From: an uncultured Methanobrevibacter sp. | GTDB lineage: Archaea > Methanobacteriota > Methanobacteria > Methanobacteriales > Methanobacteriaceae | Direction: 5' to 3' | NCBI RefSeq assembly: GCF_946184425.1 | Contig: NZ_CAMHFP010000006.1 | Location: forward strand, 1-64,000 | Length of the DNA: 64,000 bases | In this document: piece by piece, positions 25,184 to 35,500 of the stretch | How the letters are laid out: each line of letters opens with the position of its first letter | How positions within the stretch are numbered: position 1 is the stretch's first letter | Notes under the pieces: model-generated | Database searches by the model: none | Told to the model about the DNA's origin: nothing | The model's input: only the letters and a program-made list of their open reading frames with translations | Program-made: the position numbers and the translations under genes

Positions 25184-27424
25184 ATGAAAGCTCAAAAGGT
25201 TTTGACACAAGGAATAGTTCAAGGTGTAGGATTTAGACCATATGTATATAGACTAGCAGCTGAGTTAAATCTTAAAGGATATGTTAGAAACCTTGGAAAT
25301 GTTGTTGAAATCATTATTGAAGGCGAAAATACCGAATTATTTATCAAAAGATTACCTGAAGAACTACCCCCAATAGCTAAAATAGATTCCATAATCGTGG
25401 AAGATATTGAAATTAATAACTATTCCGACTTTGAAATCATTGAAAGTGGGGATTCATACTCTGGAATTAGTGTTATTCCACCAGACATTGCAATTTGTGA
25501 TAAATGCCTTGAGGAAATAAGAAATCCTAATGACAGACGTTACAAATATCCGTTCAATGCATGCACTGATTGTGGTCCCCGTTTTACAGTTATTGAAAGC
25601 GTACCTTATGATAGAATAAGGACATCCATGGATGAATTTCCTTTATGTGATGATTGTATTATAGAATACAGAGAGCCATTAAACAGAAGATATCACGGAG
25701 AGGCAATTTGCTGCAGTGAATGTGGACCCCAAATGGCATTTTATGATGGATTGAATAAAGTTAATTGTGAAAATCCGATTAAAATGGGTGCAGACATATT
25801 GGAAAAAGGAAAAATTTTAGCAATAAAAGGAATTGGAGGGACACACCTAGTTGTTGATGCATACAATGACAAAGCAATAAAAGAACTGAGAAATCGTTTG
25901 AACCGACCTAACCAGGCTTTCGCAGTTATGAGCAAAGACTTGGAATCTGTTCAAAGGTATGCCCAATTATCAACTAAAGAAATTGATACAATTACATCAA
26001 ACAAACGTCCTATTGTTATTTTAAAGAAAAATGACAATTATCCGTTTCCCGAATCATTATCTCCCGGACTCCACAATATCGGGGTGATGCTTCCTTACTC
26101 ACCTATGCACTATTTGCTTTTTGATGAAAGCAATATTGACACTTTTGTTATGACTTCCGCAAATACTCCTGGCGAGCCAATGATGATTAAAAATGAAGAC
26201 ATCATCAACGGAGTTAATGATTATTCACTGGTTCATAATCGGCAAATCTTAAACAGATGTGACGATTCAGTTATCAGATTTAGGAATAATGAATTATCAT
26301 TCATTAGACGTTCCAGAGGATATACTCCAGAACCATATAAAATAAATTATGAAGTAAATGACTTGAATGTTTTAGCATTAGGTCCAGAACTTGATGTGAC
26401 ATTTTCCATTGCGAAGGACAATATTGTTTATCCATCACAGCATATAGGAAACACCAACAAGCCAAAGACATTAGAATTCCTAAAAGAAGCTATAAAGAAC
26501 ATGCAGAGAATTACTAAAATCAATGAATTTGATACAATTGCTTGTGATATGCATCCTCATTTTTTTACAACACGCCTAGCATATGATTTAGCTGAAAAAT
26601 ATGGTGCGGAAGTTATACCCATTCAACATCACCATGCACACTCCATTGCACTTGCAAATGATAGTGCAATAAATAAAATGATTGTCATTGCTGCTGATGG
26701 CGTAGGCTATGGAAGTGACGGCACCAGTTGGGGAGGAGAAATTCTCTACACTGATGTGAAAAGCTTTGAAAGATTAGGCCATCTTGAAAGCCAACTTATG
26801 CCCGGAGGAGATATGGCAACCAAATATCCGGCAAGAATGCTTGCAAGCATATTAAAAGATGAAGAATTGATTAAAAATTATTCCAATCATTTCAAATATG
26901 GTGAAATCGAAATTAAAAATATTTTCAAACAACTGAAAGCTGGAATTAATGTCGGCAAAACTACAAGTACAGGAAGAGTTCTTGATTCAATGGCAGTTGC
27001 ACTTGAAGTTTGTGATGAAAGAACATATGAAGGAGAATGTTCCATGAAACTTGAATCTTGCGCTTATTACTCCACAAATGATATTGAAATTCCTTATACT
27101 ATTGAAAATAACATCTTAAATACAACTGAAATTTTAAGGGAAGTTGTAAATTTATATCAAAATGGAGGGAAAAAAGCGGATGTTGCCCGTGCAGGTCAAA
27201 TTGCAATAGCTAAGGGATTAAGTGAAATTGCAATTAATGCAGCAGATTCTAAAAAAGTTGAAAGTATTGGTGCAACTGGAGGAGTATTTTACAATGAGGC
27301 CATTACAGATACTGTTAAAAAATACATTGAAAATAATGGCTATAACTTTATACAACATAAAAACACTTGCGCCGGAGACGGATCAGTATCCCTTGGACAG
27401 GCAATAATTGCTAAAAAAAAGTAA
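25184..27424 (+). CDS. hypF: Carbamoyltransferase HypF, [NiFe]-hydrogenase maturation
   Basis: HypF uses carbamoyl phosphate and ATP to make the thiocarbamate on HypE from which the CN ligands of [NiFe] hydrogenases arise. Domains in order are: acylphosphatase (QGIVQGVGFRPYVYRLA, residues 8-24), two Cys4 zinc fingers (CDKC...CTDCGPRFT and CDDC...CSECGP), a YrdC domain, and a Kae1-like domain with the HHHAH metal motif near residue 485. The start was moved to the ATG at 25184, giving 746 residues with MKAQKVLTQG. The reading frame extends upstream to 25103 inside larB, which is not credible. Confidence 0.96.
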   Translation: MKAQKVLTQGIVQGVGFRPYVYRLAAELNLKGYVRNLGNVVEIIIEGENTELFIKRLPEELPPIAKIDSIIVEDIEINNYSDFEIIESGDSYSGISVIPPDIAICDKCLEEIRNPNDRRYKYPFNACTDCGPRFTVIESVPYDRIRTSMDEFPLCDDCIIEYREPLNRRYHGEAICCSECGPQMAFYDGLNKVNCENPIKMGADILEKGKILAIKGIGGTHLVVDAYNDKAIKELRNRLNRPNQAFAVMSKDLESVQRYAQLSTKEIDTITSNKRPIVILKKNDNYPFPESLSPGLHNIGVMLPYSPMHYLLFDESNIDTFVMTSANTPGEPMMIKNEDIINGVNDYSLVHNRQILNRCDDSVIRFRNNELSFIRRSRGYTPEPYKINYEVNDLNVLALGPELDVTFSIAKDNIVYPSQHIGNTNKPKTLEFLKEAIKNMQRITKINEFDTIACDMHPHFFTTRLAYDLAEKYGAEVIPIQHHHAHSIALANDSAINKMIVIAADGVGYGSDGTSWGGEILYTDVKSFERLGHLESQLMPGGDMATKYPARMLASILKDEELIKNYSNHFKYGEIEIKNIFKQLKAGINVGKTTSTGRVLDSMAVALEVCDERTYEGECSMKLESCAYYSTNDIEIPYTIENNILNTTEILREVVNLYQNGGKKADVARAGQIAIAKGLSEIAINAADSKKVESIGATGGVFYNEAITDTVKKYIENNGYNFIQHKNTCAGDGSVSLGQAIIAKKK

Positions 27425-27429
27425 AAGAA

Positions 27430-27454
27430 ATTGTTTGAAGATAATTCAAACAAT
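27430..27454 (-). terminator. Ten-bp hairpin between convergent hypF and the regulator gene
   Basis: ATTGTTTGAA (27430-27439) and TTCAAACAAT (27445-27454) form a perfect 10-bp stem with a GATAA loop. On the minus strand the stem is followed by TTTC and a T-run, so it fits termination of the regulator gene. It also sits six bases after the hypF stop and may serve both. Confidence 0.65.
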
Positions 27455-27476
27455 CATATTAATGACCACACAACAC

Positions 27477-28052
27477 TTATCTATTTCTAATGGTTCTTTC
27501 AAGAATATATTCTGCTCTTTCCAGAAGATTGCCATATAGTCTTATTTGATTTTTTAACTCATCAATAGCTTCGAGTTGTCCAGCATCAATTCTTTTTTCA
27601 ATATCTAAAAGTTTTGACCATTCGTCACCTGATGGAAGCTGTAATGTATTTAACATGTCATCAGTCAGATTTACATCAAAAGTATTCCTATTAATGGTAA
27701 TATGAATATTTACTTCATTTTGTAAATCATAGTATTTACGTGGGCGTCCCCTTAAAATCTTTTTATAAGAAGAATTTAAGATACCAATATCTTCCATAGC
27801 ACGTAAATGCTCAATAATTGCTTTTTGACCAATATCGAGCTCATTAGATATTTCACTAACAAACATAGGTTCTTCTCTTAAAAGGTTTATAATATCCCTT
27901 CTAGTTTTACAACCCATTACATCAAGTATATCTTCCTTATCAATCTCTCCTAATTGGTCGTTATAGTTTCCTCTAATTTCTATGTGGCCATTAGAAGAAT
28001 TGACATTTCCATGATATTTATCATTTTTATTAATGTCATTACTATTACTCAT
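27477..28052 (-). CDS. Winged-helix (ArsR-like) transcriptional regulator, divergent from grpE
   Basis: A 191-residue DNA-binding protein. After a polar N-terminal tail of about 40 residues comes a winged helix: DVMGCKTRRDIINLLREEPMFV, SEISNELDIGQKAIIEHLRAME, then the basic wing RGRPRKYY. The C-terminal third is helical and probably dimerises. The arrangement, divergent from the grpE-dnaK-dnaJ set, suggests it controls these chaperone genes, as Phr does for heat-shock genes in Pyrococcus; this is inference. A TATA sequence (CTTTAAATATA on the minus strand near 28076-28086) lies about 28 bases upstream of the start codon. Confidence 0.85.
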   Translation of the reverse strand: MSNSNDINKNDKYHGNVNSSNGHIEIRGNYNDQLGEIDKEDILDVMGCKTRRDIINLLREEPMFVSEISNELDIGQKAIIEHLRAMEDIGILNSSYKKILRGRPRKYYDLQNEVNIHITINRNTFDVNLTDDMLNTLQLPSGDEWSKLLDIEKRIDAGQLEAIDELKNQIRLYGNLLERAEYILERTIRNR

Positions 28053-28357
28053 GAATATACATTATATAATACACTATATTTAAAGTATTGTATTTTTATT
28101 ACCCATTGTAAGAAAAAAGTCAAAAAAACGAAAACTTTATATAACCTTTGGTAACTATAATATAATAAGAGAAAGATAACTTTTTGTTACTTTAATATTT
28201 TGGTTCAGAAAAACTTAAAGTAATAACTCTGATTAGATGAACCATTTTCCTATATGTCCATAAATTCCCAAAACCAATGTTAAAGTACTTAAAGAATACT
28301 ATTCTCGATAGAGAGTTATTACACAAGTTTTTCAAAAAACTTGAAAAGGGTGCACGT
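28053..28357 (+). promoter_or_regulatory. Divergent regulatory region of the chaperone genes
   Basis: For grpE, AAAACTTTATATAACC at 28131-28146 is a strong BRE/TATA element, predicting a start near 28164 and a leader of about 190 bases. TTGGTAAC (28148-28155) and the oppositely oriented GTTAC (28186-28190), with GATAAC at 28175-28180, flank that start. TTTA, TGGTAA and A-rich blocks around the start recall the published Phr binding elements. A separate TATA for the regulator points the other way. CAAGTTTTT/AAAAAACTTG (28324-28343) forms a hairpin directly before the grpE ribosome binding site. Confidence 0.6.
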
Positions 28358-28909
28358 ATGACTGATGAAAATAAAAGCGAAACTGAAGTTGAAACTCAAG
28401 ATATTCAAGAAAAATATTACGAACTTCTTGAAGAGTTAGCTCTAAAAGATGAAGAGATAACCCAACTTAAAGAAGATCTTGAAAAACAAGAAAACGAAAC
28501 TCAAGAATACATCGCACTATCTCAAAGACTTCAAGCAGATTTCGAAAATTTCAAAAAAATTACTGACAAACAGAATAAAGAAATTATCAAATTCGCTAAT
28601 GAGAACATCATAAAAGAATTCCTTGATTGTTATGAAGATTTTGGTAGAGCTTTAGAAATTGAAAACGATAAAGACTTGCAAGAAGGAGTAGAACTCATCT
28701 ACAATAAATTTAAAGACATTTTGACAAAAGAAGGAGTGGAAGAAATTCCTGCAAAAGGTGAAAAATTTGACTTGAACAAGCATGAAGCATTGATGGTTCA
28801 AAAGTCAGATGATGTCGAAAACGGATATGTAATAGATGAATTGATGAAAGGATACATGTACAAAGATAAAGTCCTTAAATACTCTAAAGTTATAGTCTGT
28901 AAAAAATAA
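28358..28909 (+). CDS. grpE: GrpE nucleotide exchange factor
   Basis: GrpE releases ADP from DnaK. After an acidic N-terminus (MTDENKSETEVETQ) comes a long coiled coil (about residues 20-75), then LIYNKFKDILTKEGVEEI and a C-terminal beta domain (HEALMVQKSDD, DELMKGYMYKDKVLKYSKVIVCK). The ATG at 28358 has GGG seven bases upstream and gives 183 residues, a normal length. The frame stays open to an ATG at 28277, adding a basic 27-residue segment, but that start has no ribosome binding site. dnaK follows 47 bases later. Confidence 0.93.
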   Translation: MTDENKSETEVETQDIQEKYYELLEELALKDEEITQLKEDLEKQENETQEYIALSQRLQADFENFKKITDKQNKEIIKFANENIIKEFLDCYEDFGRALEIENDKDLQEGVELIYNKFKDILTKEGVEEIPAKGEKFDLNKHEALMVQKSDDVENGYVIDELMKGYMYKDKVLKYSKVIVCKK

Positions 28910-28956
28910 TATTCAAGTTTATTAAATTATTTATAAAAAAAATATAGGTGATAATT

Positions 28957-30834
28957 ATGTCTGATGCTAAAAAAGAAAAAATTATTGGTATTGATTTAGG
29001 AACAAGTAACTCCGCAGCATCTGTACTTGTGGGAGGTAAACCAACTACAATCCCATCTGCAGAAGGTGCAAGTCAATATGGAAAATCTTTCCCAAGTTAT
29101 GTTGCATTTACTGAAGATGGTCAAATGTTAGTAGGGGAACCTGCAAGAAGGCAAGCAGTAACCAACCCCGAAAATACTATAAGTGCAATCAAAAGAAGTA
29201 TGGGTACCGACCACAAAGTAACTGTAAACGGAAAACAATACTCTCCACAAGAAATTTCCGCATTTATCTTACAAAAAATTAAAAAAGATGCAGAATCATT
29301 TTTAGGAGAACCTATCGAAAAAGCAGTTATTACCGTGCCTGCTTACTTTGACGACAACCAAAGGACTGCAACAAAAGATGCAGGAACTATTGCAGGATTA
29401 GATGTTGTAAGACTTGTTAATGAACCAACTGCAGCAAGCCTAGCATACGGTCTTGATAAAGCTGATGAAGATGACATGAACATTATGGTATACGATTTAG
29501 GAGGAGGTACCTTAGACGTAACCATCATGGAATTCGGTGGAGGAGTATTTGAAGTAAGAGCAACCAGTGGGGACACCCAACTCGGTGGTACTGATATGGA
29601 TAATGTATTAATCAAATACTTAGCAGACCAATTCAAAGCTCAAGAAGGTATAGATTTAATGGATAATGATCAAGCAGTACAAAGATTAAGAGAAGCTGCT
29701 GAAAAAGCTAAAATTGAATTGTCCACCACCACAACTACTGAAGTTAACTTACCATTCATCGCAATGGGAACTGATGGAACTCCTAAAAACTTAATTGACA
29801 CAATCAGTAGAGCAAAATTAGAAGAACTCGTTGACCACATTGTTGAAAAATCTGGTAAACCAATGCAACAAGCATTAGATGATGCAAAAATGAACAAATC
29901 AGATATCGATAAAATCATCCTTGTTGGTGGACCTACCAGAATGCCAATTGTACAAAAATATGTTGAAAAATTCATAGGAAAACCTGTTGAACGTGGTATC
30001 GACCCAATGGAATGTGTATCCATGGGTGCTGCTATTCAAGGAGGAGTATTAGCTGGAGAAATTAAAGACATCGTTCTTTTAGATGTAACTCCATTATCTT
30101 TAGGTATTGAAACCTTAGGTGGAGTATCCACTACATTAATTGAAAGGAACACTACTATTCCTACCAAGAAAAGCCAAGTCTTTTCCACAGCTGCAGATAA
30201 CCAACCATCTGTAGACATCAATGTATTGCAAGGGGAAAGAAAAATGGCAGCAGACAATACTTCACTTGGACGTTTCCAACTTGTAGGAATCCCACCTGCA
30301 CCAAGAGGTGTTCCACAAATTGAAGTTACTTTCGATATCGATGCAAATGGTATTATTAATGTAACTGCTAAAGATAAAGGAACAGGTAAAGAACAAGCTA
30401 TTACAATTACCTCATCAACCAAATTATCCGATGAAGAAATCGAACAAAAAATCAAAGAAGCAGAAATGAATGCTGAAGCTGATGCAAAAAGACAAGAAGA
30501 AATTGAAATCAGAAACAATGCAGACTCATTAATTTACACTTCAGAAAAAACCTTAGATGAACTCAAAGATCAAGTATCTGAAGATGAAAAATCTAAAGTC
30601 GAAGGACTTATAGCTGAATTAAGAGAACTTATAGCCGGCGATGACGTTGATGCCATTAAAGCAAAGTCTGATGAATTATCCAATGTAATTCAAGAAATTG
30701 GTGCTAAAATTTATCAACAAGCACAAGCTGAAGCTCAAGCACAACAAGCTCAACAAGAAGCTGCTGGAGATTCACAAACTGGTGCTAAAGACAATGATGA
30801 CACAATTGATGCAGACTATGAAGTAAAAGACTAG
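28957..30834 (+). CDS. dnaK: Hsp70 chaperone DnaK
   Basis: This is an ATP-dependent protein-folding chaperone. The ATPase domain opens [16 protein letters not shown] and shows [19 protein letters not shown] and [10 protein letters not shown]. The linker [17 protein letters not shown] leads to the substrate-binding domain and a lid that ends in a Gln/Ala-rich tail. The 625-residue start at 28957 follows AGGTGAT at the standard spacing; a GTG nine bases upstream is part of that ribosome binding site. The DnaK system in methanogens is generally regarded as acquired from bacteria. Confidence 0.98.
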   Translation: MSDAKKEKIIGIDLGTSNSAASVLVGGKPTTIPSAEGASQYGKSFPSYVAFTEDGQMLVGEPARRQAVTNPENTISAIKRSMGTDHKVTVNGKQYSPQEISAFILQKIKKDAESFLGEPIEKAVITVPAYFDDNQRTATKDAGTIAGLDVVRLVNEPTAASLAYGLDKADEDDMNIMVYDLGGGTLDVTIMEFGGGVFEVRATSGDTQLGGTDMDNVLIKYLADQFKAQEGIDLMDNDQAVQRLREAAEKAKIELSTTTTTEVNLPFIAMGTDGTPKNLIDTISRAKLEELVDHIVEKSGKPMQQALDDAKMNKSDIDKIILVGGPTRMPIVQKYVEKFIGKPVERGIDPMECVSMGAAIQGGVLAGEIKDIVLLDVTPLSLGIETLGGVSTTLIERNTTIPTKKSQVFSTAADNQPSVDINVLQGERKMAADNTSLGRFQLVGIPPAPRGVPQIEVTFDIDANGIINVTAKDKGTGKEQAITITSSTKLSDEEIEQKIKEAEMNAEADAKRQEEIEIRNNADSLIYTSEKTLDELKDQVSEDEKSKVEGLIAELRELIAGDDVDAIKAKSDELSNVIQEIGAKIYQQAQAEAQAQQAQQEAAGDSQTGAKDNDDTIDADYEVKD

Positions 30835-30970
30835 AATTAATAATAATGTTTTATTAGTTGTTAGGAAATACAATAAAAATCAGAATCAGAATCAAACAAT
30901 AAACTAACAATAGATAAAACTATTATTTTTTCTATCTATTTTTTTAAAATTATTATACTAAGGTGAATAA
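30835..30970 (+). promoter_or_regulatory. dnaK-dnaJ intergenic region
   Basis: This stretch contains a repeated CAGAATCAGAATCA and an imperfect inverted repeat (ATAGAT...ATCTAT near 30909-30938) followed by seven Ts, which fits a terminator after dnaK. TATA-like sequence near 30945-30960 and a GGTGA element at standard spacing precede dnaJ. dnaJ may therefore have its own promoter. Confidence 0.45.
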
Positions 30971-32116
30971 ATGGCAGACAAGCGAGATTATTATGAAGTT
31001 CTTGGAGTAGATAAATCTGCAGATGAAAAGACAATTAAAAAAGCTTATCGTAAATTAGCCCGAAAATACCACCCTGATGTTTGTGATGAGCCAGATGCTG
31101 AAGATAAATTCAAAGAAGTAAGTGAAGCATACGCTGTCTTGTCTGATGATGAAAAACGTCAAAGATACGATCAATTTGGTCATGCTGGAATGGACGGATT
31201 TACTGCAGAAGATTTCTATCAGAATGTTAACTTTGAAGACATATTCCAAGGATTCGATATTGGAAACATATTCGAAATGTTCGGTTTTGGTGGAGGAAGT
31301 CGTTCACGTGGCGGAAGAGCTGGTCCACAAAGAGGTTCAGATATATATACTGAAGTCCCAATTACTTTAGAAGAAGCATTTAACGGATGCGATAAAGAAA
31401 TTAAGATTACAAGAAGTGAACTTTGTCCAACCTGTCATGGATCTAAATCCAAACCAGGTGTTGAACCCGAAACCTGTAAAACATGTGGCGGAACAGGACA
31501 AATCAAAGAAGTCAGTAACACAATATTAGGTCAAATGGTTAATGTTAGACCATGTAGGGAATGTGGCGGAACAGGTAAAATCATTACCGAACCCTGTGAA
31601 GACTGTCACGGTAAAGGTAGCAAAAGAAAAACCAAAACAATTAAAATTGAAATTCCAGAAGGAGTCAATGAAGGTAACCACCTAAGAGTTTCCGGTGAAG
31701 GAAACTGTGGTGAAGCAGCAGGCCTTGAAGGAGATTTGATTGTTACTGTACATATTAAAAATAATAAGCAATTTGCTCGTGAAGGAGACCATTTATACTT
31801 CGAACAGCAAATTAGTTTCCCACAGGCAACATTAGGAGATTTAATAAGCATTCCAACAATTGAGGGAAAAGAAGTTGAATTCAAAATCCCTGCAGGAACA
31901 CAAAGTGGAACTGTGTTCAAATTAAGAGGACAAGGAATGACTTCATACAGACATTCAGGCAGAGGTAACATGTATGTTACTGTAACAGTAGTTGTCCCTA
32001 AAAAATTAAACTCCAAACAGAAAAAATTACTCCGTGAATTTGCTGAAGTTAGCGGAGATGAAATTAAACATGTTGAAAAAGGTCTCTTTGACAGAGTCAA
32101 AGATGCTATGAAATAA
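30971..32116 (+). CDS. dnaJ: Hsp40 co-chaperone DnaJ
   Basis: DnaJ delivers substrates to DnaK and stimulates its ATPase. The J domain (residues 4-67) has the HPD triad in [17 protein letters not shown]-rich linker ([19 protein letters not shown]) is followed by four CxxCxGxG-type zinc repeats ([32 protein letters not shown]) and C-terminal substrate domains. At 381 residues it is a complete type I DnaJ. The ATG is seven bases after AGG. TTAGC/GCTAA (32118-32134) with T-rich sequence after the stop forms a weak hairpin terminator. Confidence 0.98.
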   Translation: MADKRDYYEVLGVDKSADEKTIKKAYRKLARKYHPDVCDEPDAEDKFKEVSEAYAVLSDDEKRQRYDQFGHAGMDGFTAEDFYQNVNFEDIFQGFDIGNIFEMFGFGGGSRSRGGRAGPQRGSDIYTEVPITLEEAFNGCDKEIKITRSELCPTCHGSKSKPGVEPETCKTCGGTGQIKEVSNTILGQMVNVRPCRECGGTGKIITEPCEDCHGKGSKRKTKTIKIEIPEGVNEGNHLRVSGEGNCGEAAGLEGDLIVTVHIKNNKQFAREGDHLYFEQQISFPQATLGDLISIPTIEGKEVEFKIPAGTQSGTVFKLRGQGMTSYRHSGRGNMYVTVTVVVPKKLNSKQKKLLREFAEVSGDEIKHVEKGLFDRVKDAMK

Positions 32117-32134
32117 GTTAGCTATTTTTGCTAA

Positions 32135-32486
32135 TTTATTTTCCCACCATTTACTTAATTCCAGATATTATTAAAACCACACCAACATGATTTATTGTAA
32201 AATAATTATATGTAATGTAATTTTTTTAATATGTAACTTAAAAAAATACTATTTTTAATCAACCAATATAGATAAACAATAATTGTTTTGCTAAAAATTA
32301 ACATTACAAAAATAGGTAACAAAACATTTGAAATTTTATAGGTATTTAATTGGAAATTCGATTAATTAAAAATAAGGTATAGAAATTGAAATCATTTAAA
32401 TTAATCAATGCAATTATTAAAATACATCAACTCAAAAAAACAACAAAACTAATCCACAATATCTACATGAAAAAATAAAAAAAAGT
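32135..32486. other. AT-rich intergenic stretch without recognisable genes
   Basis: About 350 bases between the convergent dnaJ and the 1132-aa adhesin. It is highly A/T-rich with several T-runs on the plus strand (for example near 32221-32228) and A-runs near the adhesin end. I found no ORF of note, tRNA or clear structured RNA in it. Confidence 0.5.
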
Positions 32487-32507
32487 ATAGAGATTAAAAA
32501 TCTCTAT
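32475..32507 (-). terminator. Hairpin plus T-tract terminator of the 1132-aa adhesin
   Basis: ATAGAGATT (32487-32495) and AATCTCTAT (32499-32507) form a 9-bp stem with a 3-base loop. On the minus strand it is followed by ACTTTTTTTTA. The adhesin's TAA (32507-32509) touches the stem. Confidence 0.72.
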
Positions 32508-35500
32508 TATATAGCTCTAATTTTGACAGCTCTTAAAGATGGATTATAGTAACCATTTCCTGCAAATTTGACCAAAGCAGTGAAAGTTCCTTTTTTAGCT
32601 AATTTGGTAATTTTGAAAATAGCTTTACCGTTTGCTTTTGTAACAGCAACATATGTTTTACCATTAACTCTTAAAGTAACTTTAGCTTTCTTAATAACTT
32701 TATTTTTATTGTCTTTTAAAGTCATTACATAATATTTGACTTTAGCTCTGACTTTGTAAACTTTATTTACAGCAATTACTTTGGTTGCTTGTTTAGTGAT
32801 TTTAATAGTTGCAGTAGAAGTACTGCCTACGTAATTATTATCACCAGCGAATTTAATAGTTAATTTTTGTGTTCCGACTTTGGATACTGAAAGTTTATAT
32901 TTAATTACACCCAATTCATCTGTAACATAAGTACTGGTTTTACCATTGAATGTAATTGAAACTGTTTTATTTGCCAACCAGTTATCATTAGTATCTAATA
33001 ATACTATTTTATAATATGATCCTGTTTTAATTGCAGTTAATAAAACGGTAGAAGATGCAGCAGATTTAATGACTGTTCCGGAAGCTTCCACATTTATTGG
33101 AGTGGTGATTTGTTTAGGACCGTACTTGTCATCACCTTCAAATGAAGTTTCAGCAACATAATAACCTGCATCTAAATCCAGAACAAATGCAGCATATCCA
33201 TTCGCATCAGTAGTTTCATTATAAACATTTCCGTTAACTTTAGTGAAAATAGTCATGTTAGCAAGAGGATCACCATTTTCATCCATTGCCATTACAACAT
33301 ATAAAACACCATTTACATACTCAGTATATACTTTTGGAGCTGCTAAGATTATTTTATAACTTGGAGTATTTCTAGAAACAGTTGCATTATCAGATCCTAT
33401 AACGGAAGCACCAGCTACAGCTTTTTTAGCTGCTAAGTAATTATCTTTTACAGTAGCATTATTTCCACTTAAGTCCGCAGCATAATCACCAGTGGTTTGA
33501 ACATTGTTGTTTGTAATAGTAGCATTTCCTTTAAGTACTTTAATACCAGTAGTGTCAGTGCCGAAATTATCCCAAATTGATTCATTACCCACATTAGAAG
33601 CCATTGAAGAAATTTTGTTGTTGTCAATAATTACATTGTCTAAATATGCACCAATACCAATAGTGTGATTACCTTTGATTTCAATGCCGTTATCTTGAAC
33701 TAAAGCATCATTACCACCGAGTTCCACACCTACAACATAATATGCATCAGCAACCATATCATTTCCAGTAACATTAACTGAAACAGGTTGATTGTTCATT
33801 CCGGAATAAATTGGATAAGCAGAATTAACCGCATTGGTAATAATGCCGTTATTGGATATTACACCGGTAGCCGGACCTTCGATATCAACACCATTTGCAT
33901 AATAATTTGAAACCATTGAAATGTTATTGGAGTCAATTATAAAGTTATCACCGGTTAATTTAATACCATAAATATATTTATTTCCAGATCCAGTAATACT
34001 GTTACCTTTAACAGCAGCATTTTTGGAGTTGAGAACATCTACAGCATAAATAGTATCATAGAAACCAATAATTTCACCATATTTTAAATCAATTTTGTTG
34101 TTTTCGAATTTTAAATTATCAGAAGAATCAATTACGATACCTTCACTGATAACTGTACTTGACCAATCAGCAGCATAAACAACATCTGCAGCAGGAATAG
34201 TTATATCTAAAGTATTGTCTGATATTACAACACCATTAGCATCTCCTGAATTTGTAATACGAATAGCATTTGTGATTACATTACCATTAGTTTTTCCGTT
34301 AAATGTTATATTGTTATTAGTAATGTACAAATCATCCATATCATCCGCTAAAATAGCATAATTGCTATAATTACCGACAACATCAACATCGATTACATTG
34401 TCAGTTACATTAATGTTTCCGCCTTGAAGTAAGTTAATACCAGTGGAAGTAGAAGATATATCATTATTTTTGATTAAAGCATTACCTTTGACACTAATAC
34501 CAATACTGTCAGGATGAACAAGTGAATCCCCAGTAGATGCATTACCAACATTAGAACCAGCACTTACAACTACATTATTATCAATAACTGCTTCATCAAC
34601 AGCATTTAATGCCATACCAGTAGTATGATTACCAGTCAAACTAATTAAATTGCCAGAAATAACTGGATTATTTGCAACAACTTCCATACCACATGCAGCA
34701 TAAGCGTTAAGATAAATAAAATTATCATAATAGCTTACATCATCAATAGCGCCAGAATATTGGTAAGAATAAACACCATAAGCACTATTTTGTGAAGCAA
34801 CATCAATTACATTATTACTTACGTTACCTTCAGATGAAGGTCCTTCAACATCTATTCCAGCAGCATAATTATTATCAGATGAAAGAATGACTTTGTTATC
34901 ATTGATTTTGAAATTGTTTGCAGCTAAAAAGATTCCATAGATATAAGAATGACCGTTTGCTTCAATCATATTATCTGAAATTTCAACATTATCACAGACA
35001 TTAGGATAAATAATATCATAATCATCTGTAAATTGGAAGTTAGCATTACCAACGCTTAACACATGAATTGTATCATATGCTCCAACAGCACTTGTGTATT
35101 CGAGAGTTAAATTATTTCCTTTGAAAGTTAAATTTTCACAACCATTGAATACAGCACCCTGAGTGTAAGCTAATGAATTGTAATTTGAATCATAACCCAC
35201 AGCTGAAGAAGGCATTTTAATATCGAATACATTTCCTTCAACTAAAATATTTGAAGATTTTTTAGATCCATCATTTTCAACGCGAATAGCATTGTTAAAG
35301 CTAGAACCAGTAGTATTTCCAACATAATAAACAACATTGTTTAAAAATTTAAAGTTGTCAACATTATTTGCATAAATTGCCATCGCATTTTTATTTTCTA
35401 AGTATTTATAATCAATTACACTGTTGGAAATCACTGCATTAGACACATCGTCTAATGAAATTGCATAAATATCTTTAGTTTGTATTAATTTAAAACCATC

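Noticed and set aside
28277-28357. 27-residue N-terminal extension of GrpE
   Set aside because: No ribosome binding site at 28277, whereas the ATG at 28358 has one at local spacing and gives a normal GrpE.
30036-30518. 160-aa minus-strand ORF inside dnaK
   Set aside because: It is antisense to a highly conserved chaperone gene, has no recognisable domain or ribosome binding site, and reflects codon bias.
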